Assembly: GCA_023053575.1 (NCBI GenBank)
Contig: JAKZAP010000021.1
Span: forward strand, 2,191,790 to 2,255,789
Direction of reading: 5' to 3'
Source of the DNA: Branchinecta lynchi
Taxonomy: Eukaryota; Arthropoda; Branchiopoda; Anostraca; Branchinectidae
DNA length: 64,000 nt
This document shows positions 44,201-57,700 of this stretch, in pieces. The notes under the pieces are model-generated. The model was not told the origin of the DNA, ran no database searches, and saw only the letters and a list, made by a program, of their open reading frames with translations. The number at the start of each line of letters is the position of its first letter. The stretch's first letter is position 1. The translations under genes were made by a program, and so were the position numbers.

Positions 44201-47200
44201 GAGAAAAAATGCAGCTACAGGAGGGGTATCCAACCTCGAACCTGGCCTGAAGAGGTTGGAAGGAAATTTCATTGCAGTCCTAACACGGTCGTAGCTGTCG
44301 AGAAAGAAAGCCTGAATTACCTAGGACCTGTTTTGCACTGCATAGAAGTTTCCTTGTAGGACTTTCAGGCCAAGTTCATGGTTATAAAAGATACCCCTTC
44401 TGTAATGATCAGATGGCAACTAAGGTTGTAAACAAACCATCATGCGTAGCAACAATCCAGAGTCAGCTACAGACATTACGGAGTGGTTTACATTCAGTGG
44501 TTTGCCCGACAAACGTTTGAAGGATTTTAATTCTTGCATGTAAAAACACCCGATGTGCCGACGAGTCGACCGATGCCTGACAAAAAGCATACACCATTTT
44601 ATTTCTTCTAAAAAAAAAAAAAAAAAAAAAAAAAATTGTATATTCTGGTCTCGTTGTATGTTTTTTTAAGCTCTTTCAGAATTACAGCTGTACGGTATGC
44701 TTTGACCAAATCTGTGATAAGTGGCCGTCACTTCCATCTAGGAACAAAATAGACGTTCTGATTGTGAAGGATTCCGGAAATAGCGCCTGCGATGCCATTA
44801 GCATAGTAGGCAATATTTACTGGCACGGCGCGTCGTTTGGTTTGGATATTAGGCCTGGAATTTTGGGGCTTCAGAAATGCTAAAAGCTAGCATATGTTTG
44901 GTGGAATTAGGCTAGTCTTTTGTCTGAAAAAGGCAGATTTCAAAGATTTCGCCTGACATACTCTTTTTCATTCCATCTGATGTAGCCTTGTACAGTTATT
45001 AATAACTGCTGCGGACTGGGCTTTGCTGTCCAGCGAATTCCTGTCATTACAAATGACCTTTACCTTAACCTCATGAAAACTGGTTTTAGTGTTTCTTTAA
45101 TTTCGTACGATTTTCCGCAAGTGGCGTTGTGTTTCTTGCCTATTGTTTTTTAACCGTTATGACTCGAGCCGTGCCTGACATCGCGTATTTTGTATAGTCA
45201 GTACCCCTGCCCAAGACCTTCGTACTGCCCCTGAACTTTGATCTTCGATTACTTCAAACTTAAAATATAAATAATAGTCGTCCGTAAAATATATGCCATG
45301 TGCTGTAGTTGAATTCTCAGTGTGTATTCGTCCGGTTGTGTACTAAAACGCTTGCAGTTATCACGAACGGTACTGTTACATATTCGAAGAAAAGCTAAAA
45401 TGGGCAGTGGGACTCGGGTAGCTGCCCTTCCACCCCCCCCCTCGATCTTTGGCTAGCCAAACCCCTGCAGAATATGAGCTGTGATGATAAAAGGAGTAGC
45501 AAGTTATTTATTGTAGCACCGTAGATATTATCCCCTCTGCGCCAAACCCCTGCAGAATATGAGCTGTGATGATAAAAGGAGCAGCAAGTTATTTATTGGA
45601 GCACCGTAGATATTATCCCGTCTGCGCCAAACCCCTGCAGAATATGAGCTGTGATGATAAAAGGAGCAGCAAGTTATTTATTGTAGTACCGTAGATATTA
45701 TCCCCTCTGCTCCAGCGCTCCTCATCCTCAGCTCCGCAAAATTAAAAGAATAATACTTAATAACGCCTGAATAGTGGAGAAAGACAGTTTATATTCTCAA
45801 TCCCAGTGGGAATTCCCACTGAATAGTGAATAGATTGTAATTACCACTTATGATGCCCCGATCTCACACTTTTGCGATGTCATAGGTATACCTCCACTTA
45901 CGTTTTGGGATCCCAAAAACTTGAAACAAAGCAGACTTGTATTCAAAAAATGTTTACAACGGATACGTCATCTACGATTCTTCATCAGCGATATTTCGGC
46001 CCTTCTTGGCAAGGGTCCTCGCCAGGCTGTCAATCTTCTGGGGCAACTCTTCGGGAAGGAAACAAACCTGTAATCAGATTACAGGTTTGTTCTCGAACTT
46101 CTCGATTCTCATTCCTGATTGCCCAACAAAGTGCGGATGTTCAGTCCGTATGAACAGGTATTAACGGCGATTACAGGTATTAAAGCTAGAACTGAGAAAA
46201 TAGAAGAACAAAAATGGTAATTAGTGAATTGAGAAGCGAGAATTGAGAATTCATGTACAAAATGCAACATGTGTCTGAATAGCACATTTATAGCTTCTTA
46301 TTTTTCTAGCCTATTGATTTTGGTGATGATGCTTTCTGGTCTCAGTTCTGGAATGACAGCTATACCAACATCAGAGATATCTTTACTTTAATCCCTGCTG
46401 CAGAAATACGAGCGTTAAGAGAGGAATGTCCTACTAACCTTGCTACCCTCTGCTACAAGTGTGTTGAGCAGCTTGTCAAGATTGCAGAGAAGTCATGTTC
46501 TACTCAGCAAGAACAAACAGTTGGTATGTCTTGGATTTTTTTTTTGAAAGGTTGAATTGAAGTCATACGCTAATGCTGGTCTTTGTGATGTAGATTATAT
46601 TGTAAATAAGTATCGTGTATTAATGCAATAACTGGACAAACCAGAGCTTGTATATCGTCTCTGTCACGTATTAAGGGGTCAAACAATATTGTTTGTAAAA
46701 ACTAGTAATTGATACTAGGGCAATGGTTCTTAGCTCCTGTAATGGATCTTAAAGAACCTGTCTTACATATAATACTAACTCAATCACTCCATATGTAAAC
46801 CCGGAGACCCCAATGTCGTACGGTACATCTAACCACTCTAACAAAACTACCCTGATTTTATTACTTGCCGTCTTTTGCTACCTTAGATATGTATCACGCT
46901 GTCGACGGTTGTCTGCGAGAAGTTTTTCCTTCATAAAAACCGGTTGGTTATGTAAATTTTATCCCTGTTTCGTTGTAAGTCAACGGGTCTCTAAAAAGGT
47001 GTAACACAGCCAAAACAGTGGGTTATTTATTGAAAGCACAGCCTAGTTTTAAAGTTTTCAAATATTTTAAAATACTTTAAGTTGAGTTGTAAATAGTGCG
47101 AGGGGTCCTTTAAGCTCTGTTTTTGTTACCTCAGATTTTGTTTTTCAAATCCGAATTTCCCACTTAGACTTTCGGGGCTACCACTACTTACCGGAGGATG

Positions 47201-47741
47201 GTAGGTAAAACATAACAAGTGTAACTATTTGTGAACGGTCGTAGGTTGGGACAGTGATGTGAGCTTTTGGTAGTAGAGGAGGTTGAAAGATACTCAGTAG
47301 CAGCCAAATGTAGTACGGGTGGAAAAAAGCAGCAGCCCTTGGAAACGGATAACAATGGACCATATTTATGATAACAGAACCTTCATGTAGGCAAGAGATA
47401 CACACACTCCATTGCTGGAATACAATATTCAACGATCAGTGTAAGAAACCACTACAGACCTACATATTCAGTGACATCTTTTCAACTTATACCACTTTAT
47501 TTTTGGGGTCCCAAAACGTAACTGGAGGGATACTTATGACTTCGTAAAGGTTGTCCGTCTGTCCGTCCGTCCGTCTGTCTGCCGTCCGTCTGTCTGTCTG
47601 TCTGTCCGTCCGTCCGTCTGTCCGTCCGCCCGCCCGTCCGCGTATGTCCGTCCGCCCGTCTGTCCGTCCGTCTGTCTGTCTGTCCGTCTGTCTGTCTGTC
47701 TGTCCGTCTGTCTGTCCGTCCGTCCGTCCGTCTGTCTGTCT

Positions 47742-47832
<91 letters not shown>

Positions 47833-48739
47833 CGTCCGCCCGTCTGTCCGTCCGCCCGTCTGTCCGCCCGCCCGTCTGTCCGCCCGCCCGTCTGTCCGCC
47901 CGCCCGTCTGTCCGCCCGCCCGTCTGTCCACCCGCCCGTCTGTCCGCCCGCCCGTCTGTCCGCCCGCCCGTCTGTCCGCCCGCCCGTCTGTCCGCCCGCC
48001 CGTCCGTCCGCCCGTCCGTCCGCCCGCCCGTCTGTCCGCCTGCCCGTCCGCCCGTCTGTCCGCCTGCCCGTCCGCCCGTCTGTCCGCCTGCCCGTCCGCC
48101 CGTCTGTCCGCCTGCCCGTCCGCCCGTCTGTCCGCCCGTCTGTCCGCCTGCCCGTCCGCCCGTCTGTCCGCCCGTCTGTCCGCCTGCCCGTCCGCCTGCC
48201 CGTCCGCCTGCCCGTCCGCCTGCCCGTCCGCCTGCCCGTCCGCCTGCCCGTCCTTCCGTCCGTCCGCCCGTCTGTCCGTCCGCCCGTCTGTCCGTCCGTC
48301 TGTTCGTCCGTCCGTCTGTCCGTTCGTCTGTCCGTCCGTCTGTCCGTCCGTCTGTCCTTGCGTATATGAGCAATGTAACTCTCGAAGGGAATGAGATATT
48401 TTGATGAAACTTGGTGTGAGGATTCTTTGGATCAAGGGGCAGGTCAAGTTTGTAGATAGGCCCCAAAGCTGTATGTATGGGTGGGCGAGGCGTTTCAAAT
48501 TGAGGGGCGAAAATATATATTTTTTAAAAACTAATGAGATGGTAGATTTAGTGGTAAAGAGACATGGTGAATCCGAATACGAAATATGTCCGCCCGTCTG
48601 TCCGTCTGTCCGTCCGCCCGTCTGTCCGTCCGCCCGTCTGTCCGTCCGCCCGTCTTTCCGTCCGCCCGCCCGTCTTTCCGTCCGCCCGTCTGTCTGTCCG
48701 CCCGTCCGTATGTCTGTCTGTTCGTCCGTCCGTCTGTCT

Positions 48740-48770
<31 letters not shown>

Positions 48771-51700
48771 CGTCCGTCCGCCTGTCCGTCCTTGCGTATA
48801 TGAGCACTGTAACTCTCGAAGGGAATGAGATGAGAAATGAGATAAAAACTAATGAGATGGTCAGATTTAGTGGTAAAGAGACATGGTGAATCCGAATATT
48901 GAAATATGTCCGCCCGACATTAATTTTCCCGCCTGACAAGTAGTTCATCCGGAATCCGGGAAAAACAGGAAAATTGTAAAAAGTAAAAGTTGAATCTGAA
49001 CTTGATTACATGCAGGATTCTGGGGTAAGAGAACATGCTGAATCCGAATATGGAAATTAATTTTTCGCCAGACAAGTAGTTCGCTCGAAATCCGGAGAAT
49101 TAGCATGAAATTTTTAACTTAAGGACCTGTCTTTCCTATAGTATCAACGCAACCTACTTCCATAATCACTCCATATATTTCTAAACCCGGAGACCGGGAT
49201 TAGACCGCAGCTGCTGTTTTTGCTGCTCACTTGGGGGCAATGACAGGAGAGGCTTTTTTTCCCGCATTTTGATTAACTTTGAAAGCCTGATGAGGACCCT
49301 TGCCAAGAAGGGCCGAAATATCGCTGCCAAAGCATCATAGCTGACGTTTCCGTTTTTATGGCACTTGCCTTTTGGCCAAGTCCGGACCGAATCCGATGAA
49401 TGCGTGTGTGTGGGGGGGGGGGGGGCTGAAATCATGTGACAAAATCATGTGACATCCTTAGAGTTGAGGGATCGGGATGAAACTTGGTGGGAGGAACAAG
49501 CACACGCCCTAGGTACATCATTGACAGAACAGGACCGGATTCATGCACTGTGGGGGAGTTAGAGCGGGGGGGGGGGGGGGGGGGTCCGGAATTCCGGTGC
49601 CAGTTGGGTTAGGATAGTGAAACTTGTCAGGCAATATTAGGGACATGACCAGCTTAACCTAGAAATAGTCAACTTCCCAATCCGACCATCGTGGGGGAGT
49701 GGAGGAAGGGGGAATCCAGAATCTTGAGCTATGTATAACTTCCGAATGGGTGATCGGATCATAGTGAAACTTGATATGTAGAAAGGTCAGACGTCTCAGA
49801 TTTCCCGTTTCAATTCCGGATCGTATCCGATGAAGGAGGGGGGGGGGTCGAGGGGGAACTGGAAACCTTGTGACAGGCTTGGAGTGGAACGATCGGAATA
49901 AAACTTGGTGGGAGGGGGAGATGTATATAGGGGATCCCTATGTACATCAGTGACAGGCGACTCTTCGTTCACATCCCAGTACGAGAACTTGAATACATGC
50001 TAACAAGCTTGCAAGTGCCATATGAGCTTATAGCTCTTGTTATTTATTGTATTAATCCAGGTCAGCTTGGGCTCCAGGAGTATTTTAATAGAAAAAACGA
50101 GACCAAAGGTTTCGATGGGATCCCACAAATTTGATATTTATTAGACTTCTTGATCCAGGACAATCGATTCTGGTAATTTCCGAGTCTTCGCCAGCAGGGG
50201 CGTCACGACTGGGGGGAGCTCCCCCCTCAGTATTGTCTTCCAGTCGGTAAAAAATAACCGAGTCGGCGCGAAGCACCGCGATTTTTGGTCAAAACATTTG
50301 ATTATTTTCATGAAAACAGTTGGTTTTCTGAAAATCAGTTCATTTTTATCAAAACAGCATACTCCAAGGGCCATATAGCGATCGTAATTTCTGTCGGTCT
50401 GTCTGTCTGTCATTCTGTCGGTCTGTCCAGGTTTTCCTAGTTTGGGCGCTTCCACACAAGCTAGGACGATGAAACTTCACAGGCATATCAGGGACCCGAC
50501 CAGATCAACTTCAACTCCACATAACTTAGGACAATAAAACTTGGAAGGCATATGATGGAACCGACCAGGATAACTGCATGAAACTTTAAGTGTCTGAGAT
50601 TTTAAATTTCAAATCTGGCCCGAATCCGATAACTGGGGGGGGGGGGGGTAGAGGGGGGACCGGAAATCTTTTAAAACGCTTAGGGTTCAGGGATCGGGAT
50701 GGAACTTGAAGGGAAGAACGAGCATTAACCGTAGATACTTTATAGGACCGGATCGTGTCGCAGTGGAGGGTGTCGGAGGGGGTTTCTTGGATTTCTGCGG
50801 TGATCATCAGTTAGGGTACTTCCAGATGTACTATAACCATGAAATTTGGCAGAAATATTAGGTACTTTCCTAGGTCAACTTGGAAATAGTTCCTTCGCCG
50901 ATACGGTGATGTTGGGGGAGTTGAGGGATGGGGAATCCAGTATCTAGTGACATACATAACTTTAGAACGGGTGATGGGACGTGAATGAAGCTTGAGAAGT
51001 GTCAGGAACAAGTGCCTCAGATGATCAATTTCAAGTTCGGAACGAATCCAATAACTGGGGGGGGGGGGGGGTGCAAGAAATATCATGAAACGCTTAGAGT
51101 CGAGAGACCGGGATGGGACTTGGAGGAAAGAACGTACATAATCCGTAGAGACAATACTGACAAAACAGGACCGGATGTTATCCCAGTTGGGGTAGTTTGA
51201 GAGGGCTTTCCACAATTCTGGTCATCACGAGCTGGGGTACTTCCAAATGTGCCATGTCCATAAAACTTGATAGGCTGTGCTATGACCATGAAACTTGGCA
51301 GGCATGTTAGGGACTCTGTCAGATTGGCTTAAAAATAGTCCCTCCCCCGATCCGATCATCGTTGTGGGAGGAACAGTTATCAGTGAGTTGAGTAACCATT
51401 TCAGGTTTATTAGATCAAGTCGATTTTGTGATGAAATGAATATCGGGAGAGAGATGCCGTGACAACAGCAAACCGTATCTGACAAACATGCTAACTGTTC
51501 TTACAAGTGCCATATGAGCTATCAGCTCTTGTTTCTTGAAAACAGTCGTGTTTTCTGCAAAAAAAGGCAGTAAAAATTACCAGCCAGTCGGTAAGTGCCC
51601 CCCAAACATTTTGGCTAGTAACGCCTCTGTTCGCCATACCCTTTAAAATTTAGCTATTTATCCATAACCGCTTGAATATGTACACAAACAATAGCTACGA

Positions 51701-54700
51701 GCTCATATGTCATTTGTTACGAATAGGTGGTACAAGAAAGTAGAAGAGAACTTCACAAAACACCCCCGCCATCCAAAAACGCGGTTCAGACCTAGAATTA
51801 GGATATTCACTCAAGTCTGGAAATTCCGGCATCACCTCCAAGCCATCGCCAACCTTCCAAGTTTCAACCCAAGAAATTCACTCGCTATGTCCCTAGACGT
51901 GCCCAAGATTTCCGGTACCCCCTTCCAACCCCACATATACCGCGGCCGAGTCTGGTCCGGACTCCTAACTGGATCACCTGTAGCATTTTTTATGGCACTT
52001 GCCCTTCGGCCAAGTGCCATATAGCGATCGCAATTTCTGTCCGTACGTCGGTCTGTCGGTCTGTCCAGGTTTTGCTAGTTCGGGCACTTCCACATAAGCT
52101 AGGACGATAAAACTTGGCAGGCGTATCAGGGACCCCAAATGATTAAGTTGGAAATAGTCACTTCCCCGGTCCGAGCACCGTGGGGGGAGTGGAGGGAGGG
52201 GGAATCCGGAATCTTGAGGTATTTATAACTTTTGAACGGGTGATCGGGTCTCGATGAAACTTGATATTTGGAACGACCTCATGTCTCAGACGACCCACTT
52301 AAAATCCGGACCGGATCCGGTGACTTTTGGGGGGGAGCTGGAGGGGGCAACTGGAAATCTTGGGAAACGCTATGAGTGGAGGGATCGAGATGAAACTTGG
52401 TGGGAAGACACCTAGCAAACACTAGATACATCATTGACATAACCGAGCCGATTCGGGCACTGTCGGGGGAGTGGAGGGAGGGAGAATCCGGAATCTTGAG
52501 GTATTTATAACTTTTGAACGGGTGACCGGATCTCGATGAAACTTGATATTTGGAAAGACCTCATGCCTCAGACGACCCACTTAAAATCCGGACCGGATCC
52601 GGTGACTTTTGGGGGGAGCTGGAGGGGACAACCGGAAATATTGGAAAACGCTATGAGTGGAGGGATCGAGATGAAACTTGGTGGGAAGACACCTAGCAAA
52701 CACTAGATATATCATTGACATAACCGATCCGTGCCTACTCGTAACAAGTGCCATATGAGCTCTTAGCTCTTGTTCTTACCACCTATCTTTTATTCGAATC
52801 TGAGCATTTTCTGGGGAACTTCCGGTAAATCCCCCCCCCCCCCCCCCCCTCCCCACCATGGTCGGATCCGGTTCGAACCTTAAAATTTGCCATCTCGGGT
52901 ATATGATCTCTATATAGATCTCTCTATATATAGAGAGATATAGCACATGATCTCTATATACATATAATAGATTTGTTTCCGTTGTTTGCTGAAAGTGCTT
53001 AGAGAAAATGACAGGACCATTTATTTCAGATAGTCCAAAGTAGTTGATTATTATTTTTTTTGTTGAACTAAGCTTACTGTCTCATTTCTAGTTCTAAACT
53101 GTGTTCGTACTCTAACGAGACTTCTACCATACATCTTTGAAGACCCAGATTGGCGTGGGTTCTTTTGGTCAACAGTTCCAAGAGATACATCAGGAATCAA
53201 ACCGATTAAAAGTGAAGGGGCCAACGGGGACACTGTCCCTCTAGCCCCTGCTCTTTTTAATGCATTATGTGTAAGTACTCCGTAGATATTTCAATCAGCT
53301 TGTTCCTATACACTGCTTCCTGGCCGAAGATTGAAAATTAGTTTTTTTTTTTTTTGTCTTTATGTGTTTTTATTTGTTTTCCTTCATTTACTCCCTTTTT
53401 CGAAATGGCGGGTTACAAATATATTACTTACTTACTTACTATAACTCGTTTATTCCAGGGTACTACGGCTTTGCTGCGGGCTTTTCTGGGGCCAGGAAAA
53501 ATAGGCGTGGTCGGCTGGGTATCGGTAAATTCATATGCGTATATGTATAAACTAGTCATTGATTGATATAGTTTATATAGCCTCGCTGGAATCGGCATAA
53601 CAATGAACATTTGAACAATATGGGAAGGTTCATTTGTTTGGGAATTTCAAACAGGGGTCACTTTTTCTAGGTTTTCCACGGGTTTTGTTTTGGGTCTTGT
53701 TGTTTCCTTCGAATTGTATTTTCTGTTGTGATTTACCATGGCTGACAAGGCTTAAACAAAAAAAAAATTACGTTGTCTGCGTGGAACTGGCACCTGCCTG
53801 AGACTGCATGACCGAGTTGCATCAATTTTCTGTGAAGGTTTTTAATTGTTGGATAAATGCTGCCAATTAAGCATTTGAATGTGCAAATCGGGATCGACGC
53901 AGAATGTACTTGATCGAGACAGTAGGCTACTTGAAAATGTATTGGCACTTGAAGCCTTCAAGTACCTAGTTGTTTTTACCTAAGTTATGAGTATTAAAGG
54001 CACATAAAACTTGACTACGCAACTTTCGGCCATGAAACCGACCTGGGGGGCTTAGATAAAGATACAGGGAATGTTGACAGGACCCCCCTTCTTTGTTATC
54101 TCGAACCCCCTCCTTAGTGTTCCCAAAGCTAGCTGGCAGGCCCTTGCCCCTTATGCACTGTAATTATGCACTTATGCACCAAAGTTCGCCTTTGGCCGTG
54201 TTGACTAAATCGGGATAGTAGTCAAGAGGTCGTGCGTTCGATTCCTACTCCCGGCACACAAACCTTTTGCTTTTTCAAAAGTCGAATTCTCGGAAACTGC
54301 CCCGGAATCTGCAATGCTCGTAACGAGAATTCTTACTCTCAATATCGACTCAGGGTAAATTCTTGATATGTCAGCTAGCTCCCCGAGTCAAGTTTGAGTT
54401 AAGTTTTCTGTTCCTTTAAGCAGTTGTACTACTTGTACTTGAGCCAAACCCAAACACTTCGATTGTGTACTTCAGTAGTACTTGAAGTACAGTAGAGGTA
54501 TGTTTGTATGTATGTATGTATATATGTATGTATTTATTTCCCATCAAATGAAACGAGATGGAGTATAAGTTGAAAAGAAAACGAAAAACACGCTACGAGA
54601 GAATACACTAACACAAAAAACAATGAACAAAATGGATATCTAAATACAAAAGAGAGAACTATTGCCTCAAAACAGTTGCCCAAGGATGAGCAACAATACC

Positions 54701-57700
54701 AGAGTAGTATCTGGCGATCTGAGCTATGATCGCTTCATGAGGGTCGATAATCCCATACCGACTTGTCACAAAACGGTTGATAGTCCATGGTGGAAGCCGT
54801 AGGAGGTACTTAGCATATTTGTAATATGTAGACCGCAACTTTTTCTTATCTTCCTTTTGGAATATCCCCCAAAAAGGAGATAGTGCGGTAGTGCCATTGC
54901 ATCGTACAGCTGGGCCAGAATCCGCCGATCAAACTGTCGCTTATAAGCTACAACACGGCTATACGCGAAAGAAATCCGTTTCTGCGGATGACTCTGCAAA
55001 AGGCGACGCATTTCGAGCAGAGACCGACCAATAGGAATCCCCAGATAAACAATGTGTTCAGGAAGCCGAACACTAGCACCACCTAGCCTAACATCAACAG
55101 CAGACCCTGGCTTAGCATTAAACAACATCACTTCCCCCCTTCCCACATATCATCACTTCCCCACATACTCCCCTTACAACTGGGCAAAAATCTCCTCTAA
55201 ACTGCGAAGGAGGCGGCTCAGATTAAGAACATCATATGCTAACTTATTAGCGATAGGTCAATACCTCTCAGAATATATGTCAGATTTGACTTAGAGCGTG
55301 TTCCACCCTACTTACAGTAGTTACTACGCATGACGTCACGAATTATGGCTTTTTGCCGTCAAGGCTGGAACGATTTTTCTATTTTCCAACAGGATCTCAC
55401 GCCAGGGGTGAATCCGACCAATCACGTTACAGAGATGCGTAGTAACTACGCTTACTACGCTCCCGAGCATGGTAAGCAAATAGTAACTATTAGTTACTAT
55501 TCCGACAAGGTTGGAACGGTCAGCGTAGTAACTTTTCGTGAGGATGGAACGGAAATAGTAACTAATAGTTACTATTGTTATGAGGGTGGAACACGCCCTT
55601 AGATTGCGGTTTGACGATGCTGTTGTTGAATGCGGTAGGTGACGTCAATGCGCCCTGCCTTACACCTTTTTTGACGGGGAGCACTGTGTTATTTGTCGCG
55701 GGATTCACACTCTGGCTTAGTGTTTCCGTTATTTAAACAGTTACTTAAACGTGAACATAGCAGTTTTGGGCTAAATGGTAGAATGAAGATCCAAAATACC
55801 TACTCAGTTGTTTTCAGAGGCCCCAATTATCTACTTTGGCTAACTCATAGTTGATTTAGCCACAGCAAGAGCAGGAAAATGGCAAAGTCCAAAGTCAACA
55901 AACGTTCAAATAAGCACACCTCTACTGTACTTCCCAGCACTGCATGTTAGCAAACCACACAGTAGCGCCATATAGGGAATGAAGGAAAAATAGTAGGTCT
56001 ATCCAAATATTTCTGCTTAAAGTTCAACTGAAAAGGCATTCGCCTGTTCAGATTGGGGACCATTGTGCAAAGGAGCGTATCACTTAAAGTTTAAGTGAAA
56101 AGGGCTGAGAAACGACAATCTAGTTACCCATCACTCGGTACTTAGAGAGGCGTGAAAACCCGATACAAATTCGTTACTCCGCTCTTCACGGATAATCCAT
56201 TTTCGTATAATGGAATTTCCCTGTCGGATTTTTGTACCTCCGTTCGCTTGTTCCTGTGGTACGGCTGACGCAAAATATTTACGAGAAATAAGTGTTAGTG
56301 CAGTGAGCAGTGATCATCTAGTTCACCGCTGACCACTGAACGTTTATTTTGATACTGAAATTTTCGCCGTCATAGTAGAATTTTGCTTTATGAGGACGGC
56401 TGTAGATATTCTGAACGTCACACTGAAGCAAACAGTGACAACAAAGAAATCCCTTTACCAATAGAAATAATGCAGCGTATTCAATCAAACAATACAAAAG
56501 TAAGTTGGCTTTTCAGTTAAACTTTAACGAAGACATTGAATCGGTGCAAATCACAGTGTGTCGTATTATGTTATCAGGTAATTAATATTGACCTGTCGAG
56601 TTGATTGATAGTGCTTGAAGTGTCTTTATTTGTACTGACATATCCAAATCTATTTTTATGTATTTAAAGATATTACGGATTAAACCATCATTTCATTTCA
56701 TTTCAATGTTAGGACTGAAATGAATGAATTAATGAATATTTGTATTTACCCACTTCTATAAAATAGAAATAGTGGAGTACATGAAGAAAAGAAAGAAACA
56801 CAAATTAAATTAGGATACAACTTTACACATCAAACAGATTACATTTCAAACAAATGGACAAGACCGTGATGCGGAGAAAACGCGGCGACCGACAGATTCC
56901 TATGCAGCTCGTCAAGTTTAAAGGACATCTGAACAATGAAACCATACTTGAACACACCATGGAGAATGCATTTACAGACATGGACACGGAGAGCACTCTT
57001 TTCCTGAGCGCGACGTTTTAAAAATAGGGATGATTGTTTCCGGAGGTTTGCACATGCAGATTGCAGACTCCAAGACAAAAAGCGCAATTCATTCAAATCT
57101 TGTACAGCGCTGGCCGGATCGTATTGGAATTTCTTCTAGATATACGTTTGGGCTTATCTAGTTAAAAAATATTCCAGAAGAAGGGTTGACTGGAGACATT
57201 GGTTCATTTCTAAAATTGCTCGGTCCTGAAATAAGGACAGATGCAAAATGGAGCAAAAATCATAGCTTGGAAACGGTATTTCGTATTTGGATTGGGTTTT
57301 CTGCAGGCAATGTTAACGGACGTCATACAGATAGGGATGATACTTGGTACTCTTCATTCAGGTGTCCTTTAACAGTTATATTAGTTACTGAAAATTTAGT
57401 TATCATTTTTCGATTTTTATACCAAATTGGCACTCGGTTATTTTTTTACCGACAACACTGAGGTCTTGCTGGCGAAGACCAAAATTGGCTACAAAGCTTC
57501 CGTCCTATGTCTGATTGTACGCTTTGGCCGGCCGATCCTTGTCAGTGAAACGCACAGAGACATACTGCCCGAACTAGCACCGATGACGGGATGGACGCGG
57601 CACCGGAACTTCTAGGTGCCATTCAAGGATTTTGATTGTTAATTTTTAGGTTATTTGTATTTTATTAATCGTAGTCTAGCATGTTATTGACCATAGTTGC

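Larger units (their letters stand above)
47500..49115 (-). mobile_element. F2-family repeat with giant GTCY microsatellite
   Basis: Begins GGGGTCCCAAAACGTAACTG and CTTATGACTTCGTAAAGG, then the GTCC/GTCT array, then ACTCTCGAAGGGAATGAGAT, TTTTGATGAAACTTGGTGTG and GACAAGTAGTTC modules. Cut at the right by a TTAA-MITE fragment. Part of the array and its flank is duplicated. Confidence 0.8.

Noticed and set aside
43703..44272. 189-codon minus-strand frame
   Set aside because: It runs across the F2 5' end and the 5S-derived sequence; no domain, and explained by noncoding repeats.
47497..48948. Long open frames (483, 310 and 272 codons) rich in Thr-Asp-Gly-Arg-Gln or Pro-Ser-Val-Cys
   Set aside because: They are the GTCC/GTCT array read in several frames on both strands. 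A 4-bp unit without stop words stays open in all three frames; composition follows the repeat, not a protein.
54230..54262. tRNA gene
   Set aside because: T arm and B box are present but the acceptor stem has no 5' partner; kept only as a possible SINE head.
56839..57096. 85-codon minus frame as a LINE C-terminus
   Set aside because: No RT, endonuclease or Cys-His motif; only the nearby AATGAATT-type tail hints at a retroposon, so left unassigned.
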